Shown: positions 18,416-27,538 of the stretch, piece by piece | How the letters are laid out: each line of letters starts with the position of its first letter | How positions within the stretch are numbered: the first letter of the stretch is position 1 | Source: a candidate division WOR-3 bacterium | GTDB taxonomy: Bacteria; Hydrothermota; Hydrothermia; UBA1063 | Assembly (NCBI GenBank): GCA_039803545.1 | Contig: JBDRYS010000004.1 | Coordinates: 18,421 to 82,420 of the forward strand | Direction: 5' to 3' | Length of the DNA: 64,000 bases | The notes under the pieces: model-generated | What the model saw: only the letters and a program-made list of their open reading frames with translations | Database searches by the model: none | What the model was told of the DNA's origin: nothing | Translations under genes and position numbers: made by a program

Positions 18416-18987
18416 TTTACCTTCCTCCAGAAAATTGTCGCAATGGGTCCATCTTTTCCAATTTCATATGGGGAATAGAGCATCTTAAGTACTATTCCCT
18501 CATAACCCTTTTTCTTTTCTTCGAGAAGGTGAGTCTTAACGTCGCTAACGAGCTTTTTATATGGCATTAAGTAGAAAGGTTCTTTAAGATTGAGGTTCTC
18601 AAGGAATAGTTTCCTATCTTTTAAGGGCAGCATAAAAACCTTTTCACCATTAAGATAAAGGACGTCAAAAACCATTATTACGGGTCTTACATCTGGGTTT
18701 TTCTTGAAAAGAGAGGGGATAAATCTCCTGCCCTTTTCTGAATATAGCTCCGCATCGAGGATAGTATTATCGGGAATGTGCCTTAAAAAATCGGAAAGAT
18801 AATTGAGTTTATCGGTCCAATTAGGACTCTTTTCCAGTCTTCTTCCCCAGAATTGAATTTTTCCGTTGGCTTTTAAGATCTGGAGTCGCCACCCATCGAC
18901 CTTGGGTTCCACGATCCAATCCCCCTCAAGGGTCTCGCCCATGTAGGGGATTGGTTGCATAAGCCAGACCGGCTTAAGTTCCATCAT
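18412..18987 (-). CDS. ATP-dependent DNA ligase, adenylation domain only
   Basis: 191 residues with the nucleotidyltransferase motifs of ATP-dependent polynucleotide ligases: I KVDG (K29-G32) in EPKVDGWR, III DAEL (78-81), IIIa FDVLYL, IV EGIVLK (163-168) and V FWRKVK at the very end (186-191). The OB-fold domain that normally follows, with motif VI, is absent. The protein could be a minimal DNA or RNA ligase, or need a partner. It starts at ATGATG and overlaps the peroxiredoxin stop by 4 bp. Confidence 0.85.
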   Translation of the reverse strand: MMELKPVWLMQPIPYMGETLEGDWIVEPKVDGWRLQILKANGKIQFWGRRLEKSPNWTDKLNYLSDFLRHIPDNTILDAELYSEKGRRFIPSLFKKNPDVRPVIMVFDVLYLNGEKVFMLPLKDRKLFLENLNLKEPFYLMPYKKLVSDVKTHLLEEKKKGYEGIVLKMLYSPYEIGKDGPIATIFWRKVK

Positions 18988-19439
18988 GTTCCTTTTATAA
19001 ACTTAAATATCTCCTCAAGGTCTGGCAATTCTTTTATTTCATAAACCTTTACGAAAATGGCCTTTCCTTCTTCATCTACAATAATGTTTGCCCTTTCAGA
19101 AAACCCTTCATTTTCTCGGAATATTCCGAGTAACTTTGCTACGCCACCATGTGGCCACAAGTCTGATAGGATTCTCAGTTTTTTAAGACCGAGCTCCCTT
19201 GCCCAGGCATGTTTGGATGGCACAGGGTCAACACTTATTCCGACGGGGATTACATTTAATTTTACAAACTCATCGTATTTCTGCTCGAGGGCTTTCATCT
19301 GTTCACTACAAATCTTAGTAAAGGCCAAGGGATGGAAGGATAAGAGGACCTTTTTCCCTTTTTGGGAACCTAAATTAAAGGTTTCCCCATGCTGATCTTT
19401 AAGGGTAAAGTCTGGTACTATGTCTCCAATTTTTGTCAT
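18984..19439 (-). CDS. Peroxiredoxin (AhpC/TSA family)
   Basis: 151 residues, thioredoxin fold. It has GDIVPDFTLKDQHG near the start and the peroxidatic site PLAFTKIC (PxxxTxxC). RANIIVDEEGKAIFVKVY follows later in the chain. It reduces hydroperoxides using thiols. AAGGAGG sits six bases before the ATG. As first gene of an operon with a DNA ligase, it suggests that both answer oxidative damage; this link is inference. Confidence 0.9.
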   Translation of the reverse strand: MTKIGDIVPDFTLKDQHGETFNLGSQKGKKVLLSFHPLAFTKICSEQMKALEQKYDEFVKLNVIPVGISVDPVPSKHAWARELGLKKLRILSDLWPHGGVAKLLGIFRENEGFSERANIIVDEEGKAIFVKVYEIKELPDLEEIFKFIKGT

Positions 19440-19594
19440 ATTGCCTCCTTAGGAAAATTTTAATGTAGATATGGGAAATTGTAAAGTAGGAAAAAGAGCG
19501 AAAAGAACCATATCGCAAAAGAAATATTACGGAATTTAGATAAGGCTGAGGGCACTTTTAGGAAATTAAAGTTGTTACTGGCCATAGTTATCTT

Positions 19595-20380
19595 TCAAAT
19601 TTCATATGTACCTGCTCCCTGGTAGGCTTTGAAAGCGAGAGGGAAAAGGAGGCGTATTAGAAAAAGCTGAACTGAGAGCAGAGCAATTTGAAGTATTATT
19701 AAGTTGTATTCCCCTCTTAATATGAGCACTGGAAAGTTTGTCACAAGTAAAATCGGTATTACGTATAGAAGCAACTTTTGAATGATTAAAGGAAATATTT
19801 TGTACGGGTACTTTCCGTAGTCCGCTATGTCGTAGATGATCCATGTAAGAGCAGGGAGGTTAACGTATTTGAAAGAGAGGAGACCTAATAAAAAGTGGAG
19901 GAATGAGTATATTAAAAAGGATAGAATCACTGATACAAGCCAGAGGAGAAGGCTTAATATACCAGGGAATCCGTAAGCATTAAGGCCGAGGCAGAAGATA
20001 AATATTGATGGGATTACACTAAACAAAGAGGGGATATCTGCAAATCGGAAAAGTATTATAATTGGAGTGGAAAGGGGTTTTGTCAGGTAAAAATCGAGAC
20101 TTCCTCTTCTTACAAGATGTGAGATAGATCCTGAACCATAACCACAGAAGGTGCTGAAGAGTCCAAATATGATTCCTGCTGTTCCAACGAGCATTTGTAG
20201 AGATGGGCCGTTCCATCCCCCTATGCTATTTGCGAAGGTAAAGACAATTTTGTAGAAAATTATGTAAACAATAACCCAGGATACTTTGCCAAGAAATTCG
20301 AGGAAGAAAGAAGTTCTAAAAATTGTGAGGTTTCTGAACCTTATCTTAAGTTGAGTAAGAATGAACTTAAGCTCCTTCAT
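19595..20380 (-). CDS. ABC-2 permease (COG3694-like), second system
   Basis: 261 residues, last gene of the second ABC-2 exporter. SIGGWNGPSLQMLVG and RRGSLDFYLTKPLS match the paralogue at 5764-6576 in the same positions. Six hydrophobic segments are seen. It starts ATG 20380, three bases after the end of the other permease gene. Its frame is intact. The 150 bp downstream hold no gene. Confidence 0.85.
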   Translation of the reverse strand: MKELKFILTQLKIRFRNLTIFRTSFFLEFLGKVSWVIVYIIFYKIVFTFANSIGGWNGPSLQMLVGTAGIIFGLFSTFCGYGSGSISHLVRRGSLDFYLTKPLSTPIIILFRFADIPSLFSVIPSIFIFCLGLNAYGFPGILSLLLWLVSVILSFLIYSFLHFLLGLLSFKYVNLPALTWIIYDIADYGKYPYKIFPLIIQKLLLYVIPILLVTNFPVLILRGEYNLIILQIALLSVQLFLIRLLFPLAFKAYQGAGTYEI

Positions 20381-20383
20381 AAG

Positions 20384-21157
20384 TTATCCTCCAAAGGCTT
20401 CATATCGTTTTAATCCCTTAGTCCAGAGTATTTGAACGAGAAGTCCAAAGAATAGGATGTAAGAAATGCAAATAATTAGTTCCTGCGCAACGTTGTTTAG
20501 TGCCCCTATGAAAGCTTTTGCAGGGGTGAAGTAGATATATTTAAAAGGCAAATATTGAAGCAATTTTGGAAGCAAGTCCACGGGGATAATTGCACCGCCT
20601 AAGAGTCCGAGGGTCATCCCGTAAATCTCGTAGACCCCGAAAGGATCACCCACAAAGAAAGCGGTAAGGGATAGAGATAACCCAAGAAGAAGACTGAGGA
20701 TGTAACCGAGGGACAAAAAGAGAAAGCCTAAAAGAATGTTTTCAGGAGTGGGAACTATAAAGTAATTTTTGAGAAAGAGGATTACTGGAACCGCTGAGAT
20801 GATGAAAAAGGTAGCCCATGTGATTGTTCCTCCTGTTGTAAGTGCTATCCAGGATTTCAAAAAATTTACGGGTTTTGAGAGGAAATGAATAATAACACCA
20901 GATTTGATTTGCTCAACTAATTCGTAGGAACCGGTCGAAGGCATTGTTGAATAGGTTAAAAGAACCCAGAAGTAGTATGTAAAGAGCTGCTTAAAATTGT
21001 AGTTACCGAGTTGAAAGTTTCCTGTATAAAGCAGTTTGAAGAAAAAGAAATACCCAAGGAGGGGCAAGAAAAACATCGTAGTCTGGAGTATTACGTTTGC
21101 CCTCCATCTAAATAGTTCTTTTATGCTCACAACAGCAAAGGAAAGGTATTTTTTCAT
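20384..21157 (-). CDS. ABC-2 permease (COG4587-like), second system
   Basis: 257 residues with about six hydrophobic segments. YELVEQIKSGVIIHFLSKPV and the ending LWTKGLKRYEAFGG align with the frameshifted paralogue at 4973-5783 and show how that one should read. It overlaps the ATPase gene by 4 bp. Confidence 0.87.
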   Translation of the reverse strand: MKKYLSFAVVSIKELFRWRANVILQTTMFFLPLLGYFFFFKLLYTGNFQLGNYNFKQLFTYYFWVLLTYSTMPSTGSYELVEQIKSGVIIHFLSKPVNFLKSWIALTTGGTITWATFFIISAVPVILFLKNYFIVPTPENILLGFLFLSLGYILSLLLGLSLSLTAFFVGDPFGVYEIYGMTLGLLGGAIIPVDLLPKLLQYLPFKYIYFTPAKAFIGALNNVAQELIICISYILFFGLLVQILWTKGLKRYEAFGG

Positions 21158-22131
21158 AAACTACCCTCTGTGTATATTTTTCTTATAAGCGACTCCAAGG
21201 GTGGGTCTTCGATTTGGACATCTTCTACTCCCTCCAGATTGTTAAGGGTTTGAATAATTTCTGGTATCTTGCTTCGAGGCACTTCTGCTACTAAGCATTC
21301 ATCTTCATACTCGAATCCAGACAATTGGATTTTTTGATAGGGATTGCTAATCCTTACTCTTATCTGTTTTGTGTCCCCCATGGATTCCTTAATTTTTCCT
21401 TTGTCTCCGTCGTAAATTATTCTTCCCTTATTTATAATGACAACCCTCTTTCCAAGCTCTTCTAAATCCCTTATGTAGTGGCTTGTTATAAGAACCGTGG
21501 CACCTGTTTCTCTATTGTAGGCCTTTATAAAATCCCATAGATTTTTCTGGGATAACAGGTCAAGTCCAATGGTGGGTTCATCAAGAAAAATATATTCTGG
21601 ATAGTGAAGGATAGCTCCGATGAGTTCCACCTTTGTTCTTTCGCCGAGGGATAATTTTCTGAGAGGCTTGTTTATGATTTCTTCCGCTTCCAGAAGTTCG
21701 GTTAATTTTTTTATTCTCTTTTTGAAAGTATTTCTATCAATTCCGTAGATTTCCCTTATCAGTTCGTATCCCTCCCGGGGTTCAATATCCCAGATTATGG
21801 TAGATAGAAATCCTCTTTGCCCTGTGAAAAGGGCTATCTTTTCGAGCAACTTTTTATCTCTTCTGTATGGGATGAACCCATCGATCGTTACAGAGCCTGA
21901 GTCAGGATAGAGCACGCCAGAAAGGATTTTTACAAAGGTCGTTTTTCCGGCCCCATTGGGTCCAATTAAACCAACCATTTCGCCCTTAGATATTGAAAGG
22001 TTGATCCCATCAAGGGCTATTACTTTTTCGTATTTTCTACTTAAAAGAGATTTAATCGAACCCCAGAGGCCGGCTTGAACCTGTTCAATTTTGAAACTTT
22101 TCTTTAAATTGTAAACTTGTATTCCTTGCAT
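21154..22131 (-). CDS. ABC-2 exporter ATPase (COG4586-like), second system
   Basis: 325 residues. Walker A is GPNGAGKTT, the signature LSLGERTKVE, and Walker B YIFLDEPTIGLD followed by TSHYIRD. FTGQRGFLSTIIWDIEP replaces the QLWWDLPAMDSF segment of the paralogue at 3997-4989, a region that contacts the permease, so the two systems may have diverged in partner or substrate. A good AAGGAGG precedes the ATG. No outer-membrane gene follows this copy. Confidence 0.9.
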   Translation of the reverse strand: MQGIQVYNLKKSFKIEQVQAGLWGSIKSLLSRKYEKVIALDGINLSISKGEMVGLIGPNGAGKTTFVKILSGVLYPDSGSVTIDGFIPYRRDKKLLEKIALFTGQRGFLSTIIWDIEPREGYELIREIYGIDRNTFKKRIKKLTELLEAEEIINKPLRKLSLGERTKVELIGAILHYPEYIFLDEPTIGLDLLSQKNLWDFIKAYNRETGATVLITSHYIRDLEELGKRVVIINKGRIIYDGDKGKIKESMGDTKQIRVRISNPYQKIQLSGFEYEDECLVAEVPRSKIPEIIQTLNNLEGVEDVQIEDPPLESLIRKIYTEGSL

Positions 22132-22491
22132 CGATACCTCCTTGGAAGCATTATGGAGAACGGAAGGCAGAGTTTTTTAAGCTTTTAGTCTCATGACACA
22201 ACCTCGATGGCTGAAATATTACTACAGAGTTTACGTAATGTCAACCCCGTATTTGTGTCAAAATTTTAGCTCAGGTACATGAAAAAGTTTAAGGTGGCCA
22301 ATAGAGTTGAAGCTAAATTGTAAAAATGTAGGGCTTTTTTGGATGTTGCTTGCATATTTTTTAAATGTGATGTGAATTTTTTCTGTGTTGCGAAGTATTC
22401 GAGGGTTTGCAACCATGAGGACAACGGGCATATTGGTCAAAACCCCCTGCTTTAGTTTTTAGATACGCGTTTTTGTCTTTAAAATTTTAAA
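22132..22491. other. 360-bp intergenic region without a clear gene
   Basis: AT-rich space between the divergent ATPase and transporter genes. A 60-residue minus-strand frame (22440-22258, MPVVLMVANPRILRNTEKI) has no ribosome-binding site and no recognisable family. A promoter for the transporter lies at the right end (TAAAAT at 22480-22485). Confidence 0.4.
22480..22491 (+). promoter_or_regulatory. -10 box placing +1 on the transporter start codon
   Basis: TAAAAT (22480-22485) is followed after six bases by ATG 22492, so the predicted +1 is the A of ATG. The -35 region (TTTTAG, 22457-22462) is weak, so this is a less certain member of the leaderless set. Confidence 0.42.
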
Positions 22492-23823
22492 ATGAATCTT
22501 ACAGCTTTTATCTTTTTTGTTACGTACCTTCTTATCCTGGTTTTCAGAAGGTACCAGCTATTGGTAGTGTGGACAGGGGTTTTGACGCTTCTACTTTTAA
22601 GACTGGTTCCACTTAAATACGCACTATCTTCAATAAATCCAAATGTCCTGGCGATTTTTATCGCTACAAGCCTCATTACTGCGTTGCTTTATGAAGTTGG
22701 GTTTATAGACTATGTAGCCACCCATACCATTAATTTAATTGCGAGAAAGACGAAAGACCCTCTTAAGCTCAGGCTCTTTGTAATGCTTGCCCTTGTTGCC
22801 GTTGCTGGCATCATTTCAAGCTTTATGGAAAATGTTGCAACGATTATGCTTCTTTATCCTGTCGGTCTTGAAGTTAGCAGGAAACTCAAGGTTAATCCCT
22901 CTTATCTTCTGATTGGCATGTCAGTAGCTACGAACCTTGAGGGGTCTGCAACGCTAATAGGGGATTCCCCTTCCATCCTCACTGCGCTCTTTGCTAATAT
23001 GGACTTCTTTGACTTTTTCTTTTTAAAGGCAATGAAGTATAGACCTTCACTATTTTTTGCAGTCCAATTGGGATTTGCCTTTGGACTTTTTGTCTTATAC
23101 CTTATTTTTAAGGGTAACCTTAAAGGAGTTAAACACAGTGAAGTCAGGGAGGTAGTTAGGGAAAAACGTCTAAGGTCACGAACACCAATCTTTATCTTTG
23201 CAGGATACGTCTTAACTTTGGTTTTTAGCTCTTTCATTGAAAATAAGCCCGCCAATTATATTGTTTATATATGCGGATTCTTCATTGTAGTGTCTGTGGT
23301 GTGGACTCTTGCGTTTTTCAACAGAAGGGTAGAAGAGGAGATAGACCTCTTAAAACATATTGATTTCCAGACCTTCTTTTTCCTGATTGCAATCTTTATT
23401 CTTGTTGGTTCTTTGAGTTACAGTGGGTTTATAAACAGCCTTGCTAATTGGTTCATCGCAATTTCAAAGCGCTTAGGTTCAAATCCGGTACTTGTTGGAT
23501 ATATTTTGATTGTTGCAGTTTCAATGGTTGTTTCTGCCTTTGTAGATAATATACCTTATACGATGGCTATGCTTCCCGTTGCAAAATTAATGGCGGACTC
23601 TTTGGGAGTAAACATGTATCTATTTATTTTTGGAATGCTACTTGGCACTACCATAGGCGGTAATATAACGCCTATCGGTTCCCTTTCTAACGTTACTGTA
23701 CTTGGGGTACTGAAGAGAAATAATTTTGACCATAGCTTCTGGACCTTTGCTAAAATAGGCCTGCCCTTTACCCTTGTTACCTTAGCTGTTAGTAGTGGGT
23801 TTGTTTATTTGATTTATCGGTAA
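22492..23823 (+). CDS. Ion transporter, ArsB/SLC13-type (IT superfamily)
   Basis: 443 residues with about eleven hydrophobic segments arranged as an inverted repeat. The paired re-entrant signatures are SSFMENVATIMLLYP in the first half and SAFVDNIPYTMAMLP in the second. Each is followed by a glycine/serine loop (GSATLIGDSPS and GGNITPIGSLSN). This is the pattern of citrate, arsenite and Na+/H+ (NhaD) carriers. The substrate cannot be told from motifs. A shared hairpin terminator separates it from clpB. Confidence 0.85.
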   Translation: MNLTAFIFFVTYLLILVFRRYQLLVVWTGVLTLLLLRLVPLKYALSSINPNVLAIFIATSLITALLYEVGFIDYVATHTINLIARKTKDPLKLRLFVMLALVAVAGIISSFMENVATIMLLYPVGLEVSRKLKVNPSYLLIGMSVATNLEGSATLIGDSPSILTALFANMDFFDFFFLKAMKYRPSLFFAVQLGFAFGLFVLYLIFKGNLKGVKHSEVREVVREKRLRSRTPIFIFAGYVLTLVFSSFIENKPANYIVYICGFFIVVSVVWTLAFFNRRVEEEIDLLKHIDFQTFFFLIAIFILVGSLSYSGFINSLANWFIAISKRLGSNPVLVGYILIVAVSMVVSAFVDNIPYTMAMLPVAKLMADSLGVNMYLFIFGMLLGTTIGGNITPIGSLSNVTVLGVLKRNNFDHSFWTFAKIGLPFTLVTLAVSSGFVYLIYR

Positions 23824-23830
23824 AAAAGAA

Positions 23831-23854
23831 GGGGCGGGAGCTACCCGCCCCTTT
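23831..23854. terminator. Bidirectional terminator
   Basis: GGGGCGGG pairs with CCCGCCCC across AGCTA, flanked by an A-tract on the left and TTTT on the right. It serves the convergent transporter and Clp genes. Confidence 0.85.
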
Positions 23855-23860
23855 TCGTTC

Positions 23861-26860
23861 TTAGTCTTCTTTGTCCGCTTTCTTGATTTCGAATTCGTTT
23901 CCAGCGGCGTCAATTAGTATGGTGTCGCCCTCCTTAAATTCGTTTTTCAAAAGCATACTGGAGAGCCTGTTTTCAATTTCTTTCTGTATAAGTCTCTTTA
24001 AAGGCCTTGCACCCATGGTGGCATCGAATCCCTTCCTTGCAATGAGAGCTCTGGCAGCGTCACTGAGTCTTAATTTAATATTCCTTTCTGCCAGTCTCTT
24101 TCTAAGGTTGTCGATGAGAATATCCACGATTGAAAGTATCTGATCCCATTTTAATGGATGGAAGACCACGATTTCGTCAATTCTGTTGAGAAATTCTGGT
24201 CTAAAGTATCTGTGTACGCTTTCAAGCACCAGTTCCTTAGCTTTATTAAAGTCTTCTTCAAACTCCTTCTCCAGTTGTTCTCTTTCTTTTTTGAGCCTTT
24301 CTAATTCCTTTTTGTAATACTCTTCATCTATGAGGTTTTCCTTCTTCTTTTCTTCGAGGGCCTGCATTTCAGAGAGGATTTTTTCATATCTTGAGTTGAA
24401 CTTAGAGGAAACTTCCCTAAGGTATTCGCTTCCAATGTTGGAAGTCATTATTATTACAGTATTTCTGAAGGATACGGTTCTACCCTGAGAGTCTGTAAGG
24501 CGACCGTCATCAAATACCTGCAAGAAGAGGTCAAATACCCTTGGATGAGCCTTTTCGATTTCGTCAAGGAGAATCACAGAATAGGGTTTTCTTCTAACTG
24601 CTTCAGTGAGTTTGCCACCCTCTTCATATCCTACATAGCCCGGAGGAGCACCTATGAGTTTCGCAATGGAGTGTTCTTCTTTGAATTCTGACATATCAAG
24701 TCTTATCAGTGCATCCTCGTTTCCAAAGAGAAATTCCGCGAGGGTTTTAGCAAGTTCTGTCTTTCCAACGCCAGTGGGTCCGAGGAAGAGGAAGGTTCCA
24801 AGAGGTCTTCTTGGATCGGATATTCCAGCTCTTGCTCTCCTTATGGACTCTGATACTGCTGCTATAGCTTCATCCTGTGCTACTACTCTTCTGTGGAGAT
24901 AGCTTTCCATGTTTAACAGTTTGTCTTTTTCTTCTTCCATCATCTTGGATACAGGTATGCCTGTCCAACGAGAAATTACTTCTGCCACATCTTCCTGAGT
25001 AACGACGGGTTTTTCTGTTTCCTTTTGTTGAGACTTAGCCTTCTGGAGTTCCTTTTTCAGTTTCTTCAATTCGTCTATAACCTTTTCCCATTCTTCTATT
25101 TTCCCTTCTTTATCTAGTTTTTCGGCCTTCTCTTCAAGTTCTTTTATTTTGGCCTCCAGAGAGTCAATCTTGCTTTTATCAGCAGTTTCAGCCTTAGATT
25201 TAATTGACTTTCTGGCACAGGCTTGGTCGAGGGCATCTATGGCTTTGTCAGGAAGATGTCTATCCTGCACGTATCTGTGAGAAAGTTTTACAGCAGCCTC
25301 TATGGCTTCGTCGGAAATTTGGACCCGATGGTGCTCTTCATATTTCGGTTTTAGACCTTTCAGAATTTGGATAGTACTCTCAATATCGGGTTCTTCAACC
25401 CAGATGGGCTGGAATCGTCTTTCAAGGGCTGGGTCTTTTTCAATGTATTTTCTATACTCTTCAGGAGTTGTCGCACCAATAACCTGGAACTCTCCACGGG
25501 CGAGAGCAGGCTTTAGAATATTTCCTGCGTCCATTGCTCCTTCTGCTCTTCCTGCACCAACGATATTGTGGATTTCGTCAATGAACAATATTACGTTCCC
25601 CACCTCTTTTACACCGTTTATTACATTCTTAAGCCTTTCTTCGAAGTCGCCTCTGTACCTTGTTCCTGCAAGAAGCCCAGCCATATCAAGTTGTAAAATT
25701 CTCTTGTTTTTGAGCTGTTCCGGGACCTCACCCTTTACGATTTTTTGAGCAAGCCCCTCAACAATGGCAGTTTTTCCAACTCCTGCTTTACCTACTAAGA
25801 CAGGGTTGTTTTTCTGCCTTCTGGAAAGGACTTCTATCATTTGCTCGATTTCCTGCTCCCTTCCAATAACAGGATCGAGTTTTCCTTCCTTCGCAAGTTT
25901 GGTCAAATCGACCGTGTATTTTTCAAGGTCTGGTTTTTCAATTTCACTCAATTCACTTTTAACATCCTTCATATTTTCCCTCCTAATATTTTGTAGTGAT
26001 TGTAGCAGTTGTGAGAGATAAAATCCTCCCACACTGGAAGTGTTGTTTTTAAGAGCATCGATGATGCCGGAAACGGTGATTTCGCCTTCTCTTTCCGCAT
26101 CTTTGAGAATCTTTTCGAGATAAAGGGAATTTTTGACTTCTTCAGCTTTTCCAGTGATATCGTATTTAACCCTGTAAATGATTCTGCGGGAGTCGATTCC
26201 ATTGTGGTAGAGGTCTATAAGGGTGGAGAGCATTCTATCTTCCATATCTGCAAGGTCGTATATGACTTTATTTGTGGAATCTTCATCTAAGGAATGTTGT
26301 CTGCAGACTTCGCGTACTTTATTGACAAAAGACCTTGGTACCCGGATCGTCTCTTCGCGCATTACCCAATTTCCTGTGGATTCTGAAGGGAAGAATTCTT
26401 CAAATATGTCTGAGAATAGATCTTCAAAGAGTGAGAATGTTCTTGATCTTGTAGGTACCCATCTTCTTACCCTTACTGTAGCAAAATCCCTTTCCCTTTC
26501 GCCTTTGGCCTCTTTTTCCAGTTGGGTGGTGAGGTGATCGAGGAAGGCTTCGACTATTGATTTGCTAAATGTTGCTCCATGTCTTTCTGTTAATTCTTCT
26601 TTTTTCGTAATAAGCGCCTCTTTGAAGGAGTCGGTAATTTTTGAGATCTGATTCTGTAGATTGGAGATAATCTTTTCGATCTCCCTTTCGGCAGCATCAG
26701 GATTTACCTCATGTTCTAAGAGCCATTTTCTAAAGGGATTGTCTTCTTTAACTTTAAACAGCGCGAGCAGAAGGTGATCCGTGTCGACTACGAAGTCTTT
26801 CCGTTCCTCCGCTAACGCTTTTGCAAAATTTAAAATTTCTTTTACCCTTTTGTTTTCCAT
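23861..26860 (-). CDS. clpB: ClpB-like AAA+ disaggregase/chaperone with unusual inserts
   Basis: 999 residues, longer than usual ClpB (about 860). D1 has Walker A GKAGVGKT (357-364) and pore loop [12 protein letters not shown]2 has GPTGVGKT (694-701), pore loop GYVG and sensor 2 GARPLKR (950-956). Three oddities: an N-terminal region of about 310 residues, twice the normal size; a short coiled-coil M domain (about 556-615); and a charged coiled-coil insert of about 55 residues in D2 (about 820-875). No ClpP-binding IGF loop is visible, so it is probably a ClpB-type chaperone, not a protease subunit. AGGAGGTTGAA precedes the ATG. Confidence 0.85.
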   Translation of the reverse strand: MENKRVKEILNFAKALAEERKDFVVDTDHLLLALFKVKEDNPFRKWLLEHEVNPDAAEREIEKIISNLQNQISKITDSFKEALITKKEELTERHGATFSKSIVEAFLDHLTTQLEKEAKGERERDFATVRVRRWVPTRSRTFSLFEDLFSDIFEEFFPSESTGNWVMREETIRVPRSFVNKVREVCRQHSLDEDSTNKVIYDLADMEDRMLSTLIDLYHNGIDSRRIIYRVKYDITGKAEEVKNSLYLEKILKDAEREGEITVSGIIDALKNNTSSVGGFYLSQLLQSLQNIRRENMKDVKSELSEIEKPDLEKYTVDLTKLAKEGKLDPVIGREQEIEQMIEVLSRRQKNNPVLVGKAGVGKTAIVEGLAQKIVKGEVPEQLKNKRILQLDMAGLLAGTRYRGDFEERLKNVINGVKEVGNVILFIDEIHNIVGAGRAEGAMDAGNILKPALARGEFQVIGATTPEEYRKYIEKDPALERRFQPIWVEEPDIESTIQILKGLKPKYEEHHRVQISDEAIEAAVKLSHRYVQDRHLPDKAIDALDQACARKSIKSKAETADKSKIDSLEAKIKELEEKAEKLDKEGKIEEWEKVIDELKKLKKELQKAKSQQKETEKPVVTQEDVAEVISRWTGIPVSKMMEEEKDKLLNMESYLHRRVVAQDEAIAAVSESIRRARAGISDPRRPLGTFLFLGPTGVGKTELAKTLAEFLFGNEDALIRLDMSEFKEEHSIAKLIGAPPGYVGYEEGGKLTEAVRRKPYSVILLDEIEKAHPRVFDLFLQVFDDGRLTDSQGRTVSFRNTVIIMTSNIGSEYLREVSSKFNSRYEKILSEMQALEEKKKENLIDEEYYKKELERLKKEREQLEKEFEEDFNKAKELVLESVHRYFRPEFLNRIDEIVVFHPLKWDQILSIVDILIDNLRKRLAERNIKLRLSDAARALIARKGFDATMGARPLKRLIQKEIENRLSSMLLKNEFKEGDTILIDAAGNEFEIKKADKED

Positions 26861-26887
26861 TTCAACCTCCTACGAGTGTTTTTTGAA

Positions 26888-26915
26888 ATTATAGTAAATT
26901 GGTATGAATTGTAAA
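26888..26915 (-). promoter_or_regulatory. clpB promoter
   Basis: On the minus strand, TTTACA (26915-26910), 16-bp spacer, TATAAT (26893-26888). The leader is about 20 nt and carries AGGAGG. No CIRCE-type repeat is seen. Confidence 0.6.
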
Positions 26916-27005
26916 GGGTTCATGAGTACGAATTTAGTATGATGATAGATCACTTTTGCGGGCATTTAACAATAACGGTTGGTTATAGACCCAAAGAATT
27001 TGGAT

Positions 27006-27134
27006 TTACTTTTTAAAAGATGAGCTCGATATGCCACTAATATGACGTTTCAAACGTTCCTAAAGGTTATTAGTGTGACCTATGTAGAATTTACCTGTGG
27101 ATAGGCTTTGGATGAGGTAGACGAAGAACGGCAT
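27006..27134 (-). pseudogene. Truncated GIY-YIG endonuclease gene copy
   Basis: Begins exactly like the intact gene at 27456-27214 (MPFFVYLIQSLSTGKFYIGH). It then hits TAG in place of the Glu codon after NNL. In the same frame it continues ERLKRHISGISSSSFKK and stops at 27006. Identity with the intact copy ends at NNL, so the rest comes from a different GIY-YIG relative. It follows the tRNA-Asp-like sequence as the intact gene follows tRNA-Asp. Confidence 0.7.
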
Positions 27135-27216
27135 AAAAAAAGAAACACGGGGCCGACGAGATTTGAACTCGCGACCTTCCCCCGTGACGGGGGACGTTCT
27201 AAACCAGGCTGAACTA
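27063..27216. repeat. Direct repeat, copy 1 (partner 27385-27538)
   Basis: 154 bp repeated at an offset of exactly 322 bp. It spans the start of a GIY-YIG gene, the short spacer, and a tRNA-Asp from its 3' end to position 8. The copies are nearly identical except for the tRNA anticodon arm (27178-27194), which differs at many positions. Confidence 0.85.
27148..27216 (-). pseudogene. Partial tRNA-Asp-like copy
   Basis: Keeps the D-arm, T-arm and 3' acceptor strand of tRNA-Asp, but its 5' acceptor strand is replaced by the end of the GIY-YIG gene, so no acceptor stem can form. The anticodon arm is rewritten to TCCCC-CGTCACG-GGGGA: the stem changes are all compensated, but U33 is lost and a G added. 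It cannot be a normal tRNA. Confidence 0.75.
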
Positions 27217-27456
27217 TGTCAAGATTTCTTTGAGCACTTCTTCTCGCTTTAAGCGTTTAAGCTTACGCTCGAAGCCCATAGCTTCTACACGGGTTTGGAA
27301 TGTTTTGAAGCCTATAAGCTTCCAGGGGCCTTTGTTTTTGGTGTACTTTGATCTACCTTCGTTATGGCGTCTAAGGCGGTCTTCAAGGTTATTAGTATGA
27401 CCTATGTAGAATTTACCTGTGGATAGGCTTTGGATGAGGTAGACGAAGAACGGCAT
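27214..27456 (-). CDS. GIY-YIG domain endonuclease
   Basis: 80 residues, the size of single-domain GIY-YIG (UPF0213-like) nucleases. VYLIQS then FYIGHT form the GIY-YIG pair, followed by the helix DRLRRHNEG (catalytic Arg) and KYTKNKGPWKLI. The conserved glutamate lies in RVEAMGFERKLKRLKR. It starts 14 bases after the 3' end of tRNA-Asp. Its TAG stop is the conserved TAG of the partial tRNA-Asp downstream. The usual role of such small nucleases is unclear. Confidence 0.85.
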   Translation of the reverse strand: MPFFVYLIQSLSTGKFYIGHTNNLEDRLRRHNEGRSKYTKNKGPWKLIGFKTFQTRVEAMGFERKLKRLKREEVLKEILT

Positions 27457-27538
27457 AAAAAAAGAAACACGGGGCCGACGAGATTTGAACTCGCGACCTC
27501 CGGCGTGACAGGCCGGCGTTCTAAACCAGGCTGAACTA
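27385..27538. repeat. Direct repeat, copy 2 (partner 27063-27216)
   Basis: Intact copy, covering the start of the functional GIY-YIG gene and most of the functional tRNA-Asp. See the partner for details. Confidence 0.85.

Noticed and set aside
22258..22440. Minus-strand 60-codon frame in the 360-bp gap
   Set aside because: No ribosome-binding site, no family resemblance, and it lies in an AT-rich intergenic region.
25302..25748. Plus-strand 148-codon frame inside clpB
   Set aside because: Antisense shadow of a conserved AAA+ domain.
27148..27216. A suppressor tRNA with anticodon UCA reading UGA
   Set aside because: By position the loop reads UCA, but U33 is missing and the acceptor stem cannot form, so it cannot be charged or used.
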